Below are positions 7,310 to 16,700 of a stretch of 64,000 nt of DNA, piece by piece (within the stretch, counting starts at the first letter, position 1; every line of letters begins with the position of its first letter). A program made the position numbers and the translations under genes. The stretch spans positions 432,588 through 496,587 of the forward strand of contig NZ_HG931175.1 in assembly GCF_000582785.1 (NCBI RefSeq), written 5' to 3'. The notes beneath the pieces are model-generated. The model searched no databases and was not told the DNA's origin. It was given only the letters and a program-made list of their open reading frames with translations. This DNA comes from Candidatus Blastococcus massiliensis AP3 (GTDB taxonomy: Bacteria > Actinomycetota > Actinomycetes > Mycobacteriales > Geodermatophilaceae).

Positions 7310-7923
7310 GCACCCGCACGCTCGCCGTCGTCAGCGCCGGGCTGAGCAACCCCAGTTCCACCCGGCTGCTGGCCGACCGGATGACCGCGGCCACCGTCGC
7401 GGCCCTGGCCGGGCGCGGCATCCCGACCACCGTCGAGACGGTCGAGCTGCGCGAGCACGCCCGCGACCTCGCCGACAACCTGCTCACCGGATTCCCGAAC
7501 GAGCCGCTGCGGCGGGCCGTCGGCACCGTGACCGGCGCCGACGCGGTCATCGCGGTGACGCCGATCTTCTCGGCGTCCTACAGCGGTCTGTTCAAGACGT
7601 TCTTCGACGTGCTGGACAAGGACGCGCTGGTGGGCACACCCGTGCTCATGGGCGCGACGGCGGGCACGGCTCGGCACTCGCTGGCACTGGAGCACGCGAT
7701 GCGCCCGCTGTTCGCCTACCTGCGGGCCACCGTCGTCCCCACCGCGGTCTTCGCCGCCTCGGAGGACTGGTCCGGCGGCTCCGAGGCCGGCACCGGGCTG
7801 GCCCACCGGGTCGACCGCGCCGCGGCCGAACTGGCCGACGTCGTCGCGGGGAGGGCCCCGGCGGCGCCGGTGGACCCGTTCGCCGACCCGGCGAGCTCCT
7901 TCGAGGACCTCCTCCGCGGTTAG
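7306..7923 (+). CDS. LLM-partnered NAD(P)H:FMN reductase (CE1759 type)
   Basis: A 205-residue flavodoxin-fold FMN reductase. The N-terminal TLAVVSAGLSNPSSTRLLAD is the phosphate-binding loop of the NADPH-dependent FMN reductase family, and TPIFSASYSGLFKTFFDVLD matches the flavin-binding region around residues 85-104. It probably supplies reduced FMN to the LLM oxidoreductase encoded just upstream. Its ATG overlaps that gene's stop by four bases, with GGAGG about 13 nt upstream, so the two are co-translated. The 3' end overlaps by four bases with the stop of the opposite-strand flavoprotein gene (7920), leaving no room for a terminator between the two. Confidence 0.93.
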   Translation: MSTRTLAVVSAGLSNPSSTRLLADRMTAATVAALAGRGIPTTVETVELREHARDLADNLLTGFPNEPLRRAVGTVTGADAVIAVTPIFSASYSGLFKTFFDVLDKDALVGTPVLMGATAGTARHSLALEHAMRPLFAYLRATVVPTAVFAASEDWSGGSEAGTGLAHRVDRAAAELADVVAGRAPAAPVDPFADPASSFEDLLRG

Positions 7924-9494
7924 TCGGCGGCCGTGGCGGACGGCGGTGCGCTGCCGCCCTGCTCGGACTCCGGCAGCATGATCCGGCCGATCTCGGCGCG
8001 GTCGTCCGCGGAGGGCAGGCCCCACCCGGGCTCGTACCCGTAGACCTCGTGCAGCGGCCGTGACTCGCTCCGGCCGGTGAGCACCTCCACCGAACCCGAG
8101 TCGATGAGCCCGGGGTGCTCGACCCCGCAGGCCTCGGCCACCTTGAGCAGGTCTCGCCGCAGCGTGCGCACGTAGTTGGCCGTCCGCACCGACTTCAGCG
8201 CCGGATCCAGCCCGCGGGTCAGCCACGGGTTCTGCGTCGCGACGCCGGTGGGGCAGGTGTCGGTGTGGCACTTCTGCGCCTGGATGCAGCCGATCGCCAG
8301 CATCGCCTCGCGGGCCACGTTGATCAGGTCGCAGCCCAGCGCGAACGCCACGACCGCGTTGTCCGGCAGCCCGAGCTTGCCGCCGCCGATGAAGACGACG
8401 TCCTCCTGCAGGCCCTTGCGGGCGAAGGTGGCGTAGACGCGGGCGAAGCCGAGCTGGAAGGGCAGCGACACCGAGTCGGTGAAGATCAGCGGTGCCGCGC
8501 CGGTGCCGCCCTCGCCTCCGTCGATGGTCACGAAGTCGACCCCGCGGCCGGTCGCAGCCATGAGGTCGGTCAGCTCCTCCCAGAAGGCCATGTCGCCGAC
8601 GGCGGCCTTGATGCCCACCGGCAGCCCGGTCTCCTCCGCCAGCAGCTCCACCCAGTCGAGCAGGCTGTCGGCATCGGAGAACTCGGCGTGCCGCGACGGG
8701 CTGATGCAGTCGACCCCGACCGGGATCCCCCGGGTCTCGGCGATGTCGTCCGAGACCTTCGCGGCGGGCAGCACGCCGCCGAGGCCGGGCTTCGCGCCCT
8801 GGCTCAGCTTGATCTCCAGCGCCCGCACCGGAGCGCCGGCGACCAGGGCCTTCAGCCGCTCCAGGTCGAACCGGCCGTGCTCGTCGCGACAGCCGAAGTA
8901 GGCCGTCCCGAGCTGGAACACCAGCTCACCGCCGTGCCGGTGGTGCCTCGACAGCCCTCCCTCGCCGGTGTTGTGCAGGCAGCCGGCCAGCGCCGATCCG
9001 CGATTGAGCGCCTCGACCGCGGCCCCGGAGAGCGAGCCGTAGCTCATGGCCGAGACGTTGACGACCGAGGCGGGCCGGAAGGCCTGCCGGCGTCCCCGGG
9101 CCGCGCCGAGCACCTTGGCCGACGGCAGCGCGACATCCTGCCCCGCGTGCACGTTCGTCGCCGGCACGGCCCGGCCGAACGTCCGGTGGTTGATGATCGG
9201 GTAGCCGGCGGTGAACTCGAGGTCGTTGTCGGTGCCGAAGCCGAAGTAATTGTTCTCGCCCTTCGCCGAGGCGTACACCCAGCGCCGCTGGTCGCGGGTG
9301 AAGGGCCGCTCCTCGTTGTTGCCGGCCACCAGGTACTGGCGCAGCTCGGGGCCGATGGACTCCAGCAGGTAGCGCGCGTGCCCGATCACCGGGAAGTTGC
9401 GCAGCAGCGAGTGCTCCCGTTGCAGCAGGTCACGGGCAGCGACGGCCATCAGCGCCGTCAGTCCGGCTCCCGCCGCGCGTCCCATGCGTGCCAT
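7920..9494 (-). CDS. FMN-binding glutamate-synthase-family flavoprotein
   Basis: A 524-residue protein with the FMN-binding (GltB central) domain of glutamate synthase but without the amidotransferase domain. Visible features include SAMSYGSLSGAAVEALNRGS (about 180-199), NTGEGGLS, the FMN-site block VDFVTIDGGEGGTGAAP, and the cysteine cluster CIQAQKCHTDTCPTGVATQ, which binds the 3Fe-4S centre in this family. About 60 N-terminal residues form a weakly hydrophobic segment that may associate with the membrane. Such stand-alone proteins are common in actinobacteria and their reaction is not settled. The ATG at 9494 has GGAGGA at a spacing of 6. The gene follows a GntP permease gene by 29 bp and is probably co-transcribed with it. 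Confidence 0.9.
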   Translation of the reverse strand: MARMGRAAGAGLTALMAVAARDLLQREHSLLRNFPVIGHARYLLESIGPELRQYLVAGNNEERPFTRDQRRWVYASAKGENNYFGFGTDNDLEFTAGYPIINHRTFGRAVPATNVHAGQDVALPSAKVLGAARGRRQAFRPASVVNVSAMSYGSLSGAAVEALNRGSALAGCLHNTGEGGLSRHHRHGGELVFQLGTAYFGCRDEHGRFDLERLKALVAGAPVRALEIKLSQGAKPGLGGVLPAAKVSDDIAETRGIPVGVDCISPSRHAEFSDADSLLDWVELLAEETGLPVGIKAAVGDMAFWEELTDLMAATGRGVDFVTIDGGEGGTGAAPLIFTDSVSLPFQLGFARVYATFARKGLQEDVVFIGGGKLGLPDNAVVAFALGCDLINVAREAMLAIGCIQAQKCHTDTCPTGVATQNPWLTRGLDPALKSVRTANYVRTLRRDLLKVAEACGVEHPGLIDSGSVEVLTGRSESRPLHEVYGYEPGWGLPSADDRAEIGRIMLPESEQGGSAPPSATAAD

Positions 9495-9523
9495 GCCGAC
9501 TCCTCCGGTCGTCCAGGGGGTGG

Positions 9524-11014
9524 TCAGAGGACGAGGCTGAGCAGCAGCGCCAGCACGAAGCCGATCGTGCCCAGGAGCGTCTCCATGACCGTCCAGGTCT
9601 TGAGCGTCGTCTTCTCGTCCATCTTGAAGAAGCGGCTGACCAGCCAGAAGCCGGAGTCGTTCACGTGCGAGAGCACCGTCGCCCCGGCCGCGATGGCGAT
9701 GACCACGAGCGCGAGGTCGACGCTGGAGAGGCCGTCGCTCGCCTCGACGACCGGCGCCATGAGGCCGGCCGCCGTCGTGAGGGCCACCGTCGCCGAGCCC
9801 TGCGCGACCCGGAGCAGGACCGAGATGACGAACGCGGCCACGATGACCGGCAGGCCGATGTCGCCGAGCACGTCGGCGAGCGCCTCGCCGATGCCGCTGG
9901 CCCGCAGCACGCCGCCGAACATGCCGCCGGCGCCGGTGATCAGGATGATCGCGCAGACCGGTCCCAGTGCGCTGTTCACGACCGACTCGATCTCGGTCGC
10001 CGAGCTGTCGCGGTGCCGGCCGAGCACGACCATCGCCACGAGCACGGTGATCAGGAGTGCGATCGGCGTCGCGCCGATCAGTTGGGCCACGCGCACCACG
10101 GTCGACTCCTCGTCGACCGTGCCCGCCGTGGCCAAGGTGCTCATGCCGGTGTTCAGGAAGATGAGCAGCAGGGGCAGCAGCAGCAGGCCCAGCACGGTGC
10201 CGAACGAGGGGGGTCCGGGCGCCGTCGACGCCGGATCGGTGGCCACGGCGGTGTCGCCGTAGCCGCCGGCGGGTGCCGGCGACGTGCCGGCGACCGGCGT
10301 CGCCCCCTCCGGGCCTCCGGCCGGCACCGCACCCTCGACCGGTTCGCCGCCGGAGAGGATGTCCGGCACGGCGACGTCGTAGCGGCGGCCGGCCCACAGC
10401 CCGAACAGGTAACCCCCCAGGAACCACGTCGGCAGCCCGATCAGCAGCCCGAAGACCAGCACCAGGCCGATGTCGGCACCGACGAGCTCGGCGGCCGCGA
10501 CCGGCCCGGGGTGGGGCGGGACGAAGGCGTGCATGACGGCGAACGCCCCGGCCACCGGCAGCCCGTACGTGAGCAGGGAGCCCCCGAGACGGAGCGCGAC
10601 GGTGAACACGATCGGCAGGAAGACGACCAGCCCGGCGTCGAAGAAGATCGGGAAGCCGAAGAGCAGCGCCGCGACGCCCAGCGCCAGGGGTGCCCGCTGC
10701 TCGCCGAACCGGTTGATCAGCACGTCGGCGAGCACCTGCGCTCCCCCGCTGAACTCCAGCAACCGGCCCAGCATGGCGCCGAGGCCGACCAGCAGTGCCA
10801 CGCTGGCCAGGGTGCTGCCGAAGCCGCCGGTGAGCGTGGTGACGACGTCCTCCAGCGGCACACGCGCGGCCAGCGCGACGAGGAGGCTGACCAGGATCAG
10901 CGCCACGAAGGCGTGCAGCTTGAAGCGGATGATCAGCAGGAGCAGCAGCAGCACGCCCGCGGCGGCGATGAGCAGCAACGGCCCCGCCCCGAGGGTGGGC
11001 TCGACCTCGGTCAT
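9524..11014 (-). CDS. GntP-family gluconate:H+ symporter
   Basis: A 496-residue polytopic membrane protein with about 12 hydrophobic segments. Signature regions of the GntP family are present: MHAFVPPHPGPVAAAE near the middle of the N-terminal half, FPIFFDAGLVVFLPI, and VLSHVNDSGFWLVSRFF near the C-terminus. GntP proteins import gluconate or related sugar acids with protons. A long Pro/Gly/Ala-rich cytoplasmic loop (about residues 225-265) separates two halves and is an unremarkable variable region. The ATG at 11014 is followed by the typical short N-terminal tail. It is the first gene of a two-gene unit with the flavoprotein. A sugar-acid kinase or dehydrogenase is not adjacent, so the substrate is a family-based guess. 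Confidence 0.92.
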   Translation of the reverse strand: MTEVEPTLGAGPLLLIAAAGVLLLLLLIIRFKLHAFVALILVSLLVALAARVPLEDVVTTLTGGFGSTLASVALLVGLGAMLGRLLEFSGGAQVLADVLINRFGEQRAPLALGVAALLFGFPIFFDAGLVVFLPIVFTVALRLGGSLLTYGLPVAGAFAVMHAFVPPHPGPVAAAELVGADIGLVLVFGLLIGLPTWFLGGYLFGLWAGRRYDVAVPDILSGGEPVEGAVPAGGPEGATPVAGTSPAPAGGYGDTAVATDPASTAPGPPSFGTVLGLLLLPLLLIFLNTGMSTLATAGTVDEESTVVRVAQLIGATPIALLITVLVAMVVLGRHRDSSATEIESVVNSALGPVCAIILITGAGGMFGGVLRASGIGEALADVLGDIGLPVIVAAFVISVLLRVAQGSATVALTTAAGLMAPVVEASDGLSSVDLALVVIAIAAGATVLSHVNDSGFWLVSRFFKMDEKTTLKTWTVMETLLGTIGFVLALLLSLVL

Positions 11015-11090
11015 GGCATCTCCCCAGGCTGTGGTGGGCCGGCGGTGTCGCGGTGCCGATCACGCTCGGCCCGGCCGCGCCCGGCGACCC

Positions 11091-11110
11091 GAGCGCCGTA
11101 CCCGGCGCTC
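11091..11110 (-). terminator. Hairpin after the MFS gene
   Basis: GAGCGCCG-tacc-CGGCGCTC forms an 8-bp perfect stem 6 nt beyond the MFS stop codon. There is no T-tract, as usual in this GC-rich genome, so termination efficiency is uncertain. Confidence 0.5.
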
Positions 11111-11115
11111 CGGCG

Positions 11116-12477
11116 TCAGCGGTAGGCCGAGTCGCCGCGGAGCCGGGCGCGGACGGCGGTGTGCAGCGGGGCCAGCACCACGCCGTCGCGGGCCAGCCGG
11201 GCGCGCAGTTCCCGGCGGTGCCGGAGCACCCCCGCCAGGCCGATCGCCCAGAACAGGTACTGGACGGCGAACGCGGCCCGGAAGGCGCCCAGGTCGTAGT
11301 CGGTCGACGCACCGGGCGTGAGCAGGTCCAGCACGGCGCCGATGGCCAGGATGGTCAGCAGCGAGGCGACGAAGCCACCCACGTTCACCGCCCCGCTCGC
11401 GCTGCCCAGCCGCTCGGCCGGGTTCTCGGTGCGGGCGTAGTCGAACCCGATCATCGAGCCGGGGCCGTTGGTGCCGAGCACCATGACCAGGACGACGAGC
11501 AGGGGCAGGGGCGCGCGGCCGGGCCATGCCAGCACGACCGTCCACACGGTGGCGGTGGCGCCGAGGATGGTGAAGACCAGCACCGAGCGGCGCAGCGGCC
11601 AGCGGCCGCACAGCCGCCCGAGCAGCGGGCCCACCGCCATGCCCACCAGCACGAGCAGGGTGAGCAGCCCGGCCGCCGTCGACGGCGAGAGGCCCTGGCC
11701 GACCACCAGGAAGGGATAGCCCCACAGCAGGGCGAACACCGTGCCGGAGAACTGGGTGACCAGGTGCGTGTACAGGCCGATCCGCGTGCCCGGTTCCCGC
11801 CAGGTGTCCGCGAGGGTGCGCCGCAGCTCGGCCAGGCCGGCGGCCGGGCCGCGCACCGCCCCGCCCGGGGCGTCCCGCAGCGCGACCAGCACCAGGACCG
11901 CCACCAGCAGCCCGGTGGCCGCGGCACCCAGGAATGTCGCCTCCCAGGAGGTGCTGTGCAGCAGCGCCACGAGCGGATAGGCCGCGAGCACCGACCCCAG
12001 CTGCCCGAGGATCCCGGTGAGCTGGGTGAGCAGCGGGACGACGGAGCCCGGGAACCAGAACGACACCACGCGCAGCACGCTGATGAACGTCATCGCGTCA
12101 CCGGCCCCGACCAGGACCCGCGCGGCCACGGCGGTCGGGACGTCGCCGGCCAGCGCGAGCAGCAGCTGCCCGGTCGCCATCGTCACCGCCCCCGCGAGGA
12201 TCAGCCGGCGGGAGCCGAACCGGTCCAGCGCCACGCCCACCGGGACCTGCAGGCCCGCGTACACGGCCAGCTGGAGGACGAGGAACAGCGAGACGGCCGA
12301 GGCGCCGGCGGAGAACCGCTCCTGCGCGTCGACGGCCGCCACGCCCAGCGACGACCTATGGAACACCGCGACGACGTAGGAGAGCAGCGCCACCACCCAC
12401 ACCGCGTAGGCCCGGGCGGGTGGCGGCGCGGTCATACCGAGTCCGACGCCGGGCACGCCGCCGATCTTCCGGGACAC
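11116..12477 (-). CDS. Major facilitator superfamily transporter
   Basis: A 453-residue MFS protein with 12 predicted membrane segments. The first helix block AYAVWVVALLSYVVAVFHRSS and the loop 2-3 motif LDRFGSRR are recognisable, and a central cytoplasmic loop lies around residues 215-240. The substrate is unknown. Two starts are possible. GTG at 12477 has GAGG seven nt upstream; ATG at 12435 would remove 14 Gly-rich residues and give the more usual MTAPPPARAYAV start. The gene lies 30 bp after the secreted lipoprotein gene in the same direction and may be the distal gene of the aftD operon, although no functional link to the cell wall is evident. Confidence 0.88.
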   Translation of the reverse strand: MSRKIGGVPGVGLGMTAPPPARAYAVWVVALLSYVVAVFHRSSLGVAAVDAQERFSAGASAVSLFLVLQLAVYAGLQVPVGVALDRFGSRRLILAGAVTMATGQLLLALAGDVPTAVAARVLVGAGDAMTFISVLRVVSFWFPGSVVPLLTQLTGILGQLGSVLAAYPLVALLHSTSWEATFLGAAATGLLVAVLVLVALRDAPGGAVRGPAAGLAELRRTLADTWREPGTRIGLYTHLVTQFSGTVFALLWGYPFLVVGQGLSPSTAAGLLTLLVLVGMAVGPLLGRLCGRWPLRRSVLVFTILGATATVWTVVLAWPGRAPLPLLVVLVMVLGTNGPGSMIGFDYARTENPAERLGSASGAVNVGGFVASLLTILAIGAVLDLLTPGASTDYDLGAFRAAFAVQYLFWAIGLAGVLRHRRELRARLARDGVVLAPLHTAVRARLRGDSAYR

Positions 12478-12507
12478 GCGGTGACCTCGCTCACCGCGCC
12501 GCGCGGG

Positions 12508-13749
12508 TCAGACGAGCGGGACCTCGTGGAAGAGCACCCGGCCGGACTGCGGCCGGTCGTAGAGCTCCTCGATGTCGGTGGTGTTCCGGGAGACCGAGAC
12601 CAGGAGCGAGCCCGACGCCGTGCGGATGTCGGGATGCGAGAGCGGCGTGTAGGTGAGGTGGTCGACGTCGTCGGGGTCGTCGTCGTGGCCGCCCGGCGAG
12701 GAGACCACGTCGATCGCGGTGTCCTCGAACGGTCCGGTGGGCGAGTCGGCGGTCCACATGGTGATCCAGTCGGCCAGGTCACCGCCCCGCTTGGAGATGA
12801 TCACCCACCGTTCGCCGATCTTGTCCACCGAGAGCGTCTGCGACGTGCCGTTCTCCGCTTCGATGATCGGTGCGGCCGCGGTCTCCCTGTCCTGCCACTG
12901 GCTGCCGTCCCAGAACTGCCTGGCCTTGGCGTTCGTGGGGTCGTCGATCGGCAGCCGCGACACGTAGAGCTCGCGGCCGGTGATGAACGCCTCGTTGGTG
13001 TACCGGGTGCCGTAGAGGTACAGCCACTCGCCGTCGGGCGCCACCGCGGCGCCCCAGTTGATCTGGTCGAAGTCCGCGCTGTCGGAGGTCAGCTCGACCG
13101 TCCGGTCCAGGCGGGGGACGCCGTCCGCGCCGACCAGGACGACGGCGACCGACGTGCCGCGGAACAGGAAGTCCCACTGCCGGTCACCGCGCTGGATGCG
13201 CGAGAGGTAGACGATGACCTTGTCGCGAATGCCCTCGCCGTCCGCGGCGGTGGGCTCGAGCCGCACCACGGTCATGGGCCAGTGGGTGAGCTCCTTCGGG
13301 TCCCGGGGGAAGAACTCGCTCTCCCCGTCGGTGAGCACCTGCGAGACGCAGGCGCCCGAGGTGACCCAGACGGAGTTGTCGATCAGGCGCGGGTCGTAGT
13401 CCTTCGTGCGGCCGGTGTCACCCCAGGCCCAGAAGACGCGACCGTCGCTGAGCATCGCGCTGGCCCCGAGGTCGGCCGACTGCCAGGTCGGGAAGTCGAC
13501 CCGGTCCATCATCCGGTTGAACTGGGCGGCCGTCACGGTGCCCTCCGGGTCCGGCGCGGGGCAGGACGGCTCCAGGCGCGCCGTGGCGGCGTCGGCGTCG
13601 GGGGCGGTGGACACCAGCGCCGGCTCGCCGTCACGGGGAGGACCCGGCTCGGGGGCCGGCGCCGAGAGCCGGACGCACCCGGTCAGCAGCAGGAGAACTG
13701 CCGGGAGCAGCACGGCGGATCGACGGAGCACACCCCCATGGTGACTCAT
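12508..13749 (-). CDS. Secreted lipoprotein with beta-propeller-like (DUF4185-like) domain
   Basis: A 413-residue protein with a lipoprotein signal: basic start, hydrophobic core AVLLPAVLLLLTGC and lipobox LTGC giving an N-terminal acylated Cys near residue 23. A Pro-rich linker (about 28-60) leads to a domain with repeated WAWGDT-, DNSVWVTSGAC- and WLYLYGT-like strands, resembling DUF4185/glycosidase-like five-bladed propellers that bind or act on carbohydrate. I do not see conserved catalytic residues that would settle an enzymatic role. ATG 13749 has GAGGTGG upstream. It starts only 10 bp after the aftD stop, so it belongs to the DUF3068-aftD operon. Extracytoplasmic location next to an arabinan synthesis gene suggests a role on envelope polysaccharide (inference). 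Confidence 0.75.
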   Translation of the reverse strand: MSHHGGVLRRSAVLLPAVLLLLTGCVRLSAPAPEPGPPRDGEPALVSTAPDADAATARLEPSCPAPDPEGTVTAAQFNRMMDRVDFPTWQSADLGASAMLSDGRVFWAWGDTGRTKDYDPRLIDNSVWVTSGACVSQVLTDGESEFFPRDPKELTHWPMTVVRLEPTAADGEGIRDKVIVYLSRIQRGDRQWDFLFRGTSVAVVLVGADGVPRLDRTVELTSDSADFDQINWGAAVAPDGEWLYLYGTRYTNEAFITGRELYVSRLPIDDPTNAKARQFWDGSQWQDRETAAAPIIEAENGTSQTLSVDKIGERWVIISKRGGDLADWITMWTADSPTGPFEDTAIDVVSSPGGHDDDPDDVDHLTYTPLSHPDIRTASGSLLVSVSRNTTDIEELYDRPQSGRVLFHEVPLV

Positions 13750-13759
13750 GGGTGCCACC

Positions 13760-16700
13760 TCACCCGCCAGCCGTCGCCGTGCGGGGCGGGCGGGGCGTCC
13801 GGCGGAGCAGCAGGCGTCGCACCGGCACCACCGGCAGGATGCCGGCGACGACCGCGGAGAGCGCCACGACGGCCAGCAGCTGACCGGGAGTCGAGCCGTC
13901 CGGCTCGGACACCAGGGTGGCCCCGGCGGCGAGGAGCGCGCCGGTCGCCACCGCGCCGAGCACGGCCGGGCCCCACCGCCCGGTGATCTGGCGCAGCAGC
14001 CACAGGACGGCGAGCGCCGCGAGGCCGGCCAGCCCGCCGACGAGGGCGGTGCCGAACAGGGCGGACCCCACCACGAACGCGGTTCCGAAGACCGCGGACA
14101 GAGCCGCGGCCACGCGGGGCGCCCGTCGCGGACGGTCCCGCAGGGGCCGCGCCGGCCACGCCGCCACCAGCACGAGCAGGAGCACCGCGCCGGCGCCCAC
14201 GGCCAGCGCCGTGCGGTAGGCCGGGCCCGGCGTGAAGTCCAGCTGGACGGTCCCGGCCGATCCGGCCGGCACGATGTAGCCCTGCTGCCACCCGTCGATG
14301 GTGACCGGGGTGAGCGTCTGACCGTCGAGGGTCGCCGTCCAGCCCGGGTTGATGTTCTCGGGGATGACGAGCAGGGTGTCGCCGTCGCCGGCGTCGACCT
14401 CCACGGCACGGTGCTCGGCGTCCCAGCGGCTGATCCCGGCCGCGGTCCGGATGCCCGGGTCGATGTCGCTCGGCGAGCCGGCCCGCTGGAGGGTGACCGA
14501 GTCCGTGCCAAGGATCTCGCTGCTCCGGGCCAGCAGGCGGTGCTCCCCGCCGGGGATGAGCATCGAGGGCACCGCGTCGCAGAACTCGAGGGTCGTCGGG
14601 CGGAGCGTCTCCAGCGTCCCGACGGTGGGCCGGGCGCGGGTGAGCATCACCGCTCCGTCGACCTGCACGTCCGGGCCGGAGCCGCAGGCGAGCTCGCCGG
14701 TCTCCGGGTCGAAGAGCTCGGCGGTGTCCGGGTCGCGGAACGCGTTGCCCGGCTCGACCCGGACGGGGGTGTCCGACGGGGTGACCGGGTTCGGCCCGCC
14801 GACCTCCAGCTCGCTCACGCCGACGCCCAGCCGCTGGTCCCAGCGGGTGAAGGGGTCGAGGGACTCCAGCTCCTCGGGCAGCTCGAAGGTGACCGCCAGC
14901 CGATCGGTGACGACCGGCGCGAACTGCACGCTGCCGTCCTCGGTGAGCCGCAGGCTGCGCGGCAGGCCACCGGCGTCGATGGTGACGGCGGTCGGCCTCG
15001 CGGCGACCAGCCCGGGGTCGGTGACCACGCGCAGCGAGTCCACCGTGCGGGGCTCGGGCCAGGTGAGCGTCAGCGTCGGGCGGCGGTCGTCGCCCGCGGC
15101 CAGCCAGGCGGTGTTCGGGTCGCCGTCGACCGCGGCGATGGCGCTGCCCCGCGGATCGGACACCGGCGAGCTGGAGGCCTCGACCAGGGGGGTTCCCCGC
15201 GCCTCGGTGAGCAGGGCGTCCAGCGCCAGTCCGGGACGCGCCACCGCGGTCCCGAAGATGTCGTAGTCGCTCCAGCCGGGCACGGAGAACGTCCGGTCCA
15301 GCCAGACCGCCTCCTCGGAGCCGGTGATGAGCGCGGGGGTGCAGAGGGGGGTCCCCTCGCTGCCGGTCACGCAGCCCGACCGCCCGCGCTCGGCGTCGAA
15401 GGAGAACACGGTGGCGCCGTGCTCGGGCACCGGCGTGACGGCCGACCGGTGCACGTTGATGCCCAGCACGCGCACCTCGGCGAGCGCGAGGGCCGGTGCG
15501 TCCGGATCGTTGGCCGGAACGGTCGAGCTGATGGTCAGCTGCGAGGTGTAGCCCTGGGGAATCGGCAGGACCTGCTCCTCGCCGGTGTCGGCCACCGGCA
15601 CCACGAGCTCACCGGCGTCGGTCGTGATCTTCAGCTCGCTGGGCCGGGCGACACCGGGCTCCTCGCCCAGCGAGACGACGATCTCGCGGCCCAGGAACTG
15701 CCGCTCGGTGGTCAGCCGCCACCAGGGCGGCTCGGAGCTCTCGTCCCAGGGCGCCGGCCGCCAGGCGGTCATCGGGTCGACGTCCACGGCGGACCAGGGC
15801 TGGGTGTCCATCCGCGTGCCGTTGAAGCCGTCCGGGTCCGACGCGGAACTGGACGCGCTCGGGGTGCCGCCGATGTAGCGGATCACGCTCTCGGCGAGGG
15901 CGAGGTTGGGCAGGACGTAGTCGCGCACCGGGGCGTCCAGTCGCAGCGGGTCGTCCTCCGACAGCCCGCCCGAGGCGGCGTCGGCCAGGCGGCCGAACGT
16001 GCGCTCCCGGCGCAGCAGCGCGTCGGTGACCATCGCCGGGTCGGTGGGCGCCGCGGTGGAGCCGGCCATCATCGCGGGCCGGTCGGTGATGACGCCCCGG
16101 TCCTCCAGCGGCAGCAGCGCCTCCGGCCCGCCGTGGACGCCGACCGCCGAGGACATCGGCGTCGTCCACGCCCGGGGCGCGGGGTCCGCGACCGCGTAGA
16201 TCTCGATGGGCGGAGCCGGCTCGTCGAGACCGGAGTCGAGCACCCGGCCGTCGGAGAGCCCGTCGGCCTCCGACACCGGGCCGAAGGAACCCACCGGGGA
16301 GATGCCCGGCGAGTCCCGGAGCGCCTGGCGCACGAGCACGGAGCGGGTCGCTCCGGTCGCACCGGTGTCGACGTCGTTGCGGAGCACCAGGTGCGAGATG
16401 CCGGCCCGCGCCAGGTACCGGGACAGGCCCGCGGCCCCCTCCCCCTGCTCCAGCCGGGACTCGACCGCGTCCAGCATGCGGATGTGGCCCTCGGGGGTCA
16501 GCGGGATCGCGTTCCGCACGTCCCACGGCGAGTCGGCCAGCGCCTGCAGCGGCTCGTCGGTGGGCGAACCCCACTCGTAGGTGGGGAACGAGGAGCCGGG
16601 CAGCACCAGCGCCCGGCCGCTGGGCTGCTGGTCCTCGAGGAACGCGGCGGTCTGCCGCCAGTACCCCGGGATCTCGGTGAAGCCGTTGGGGGGCGCGAGC

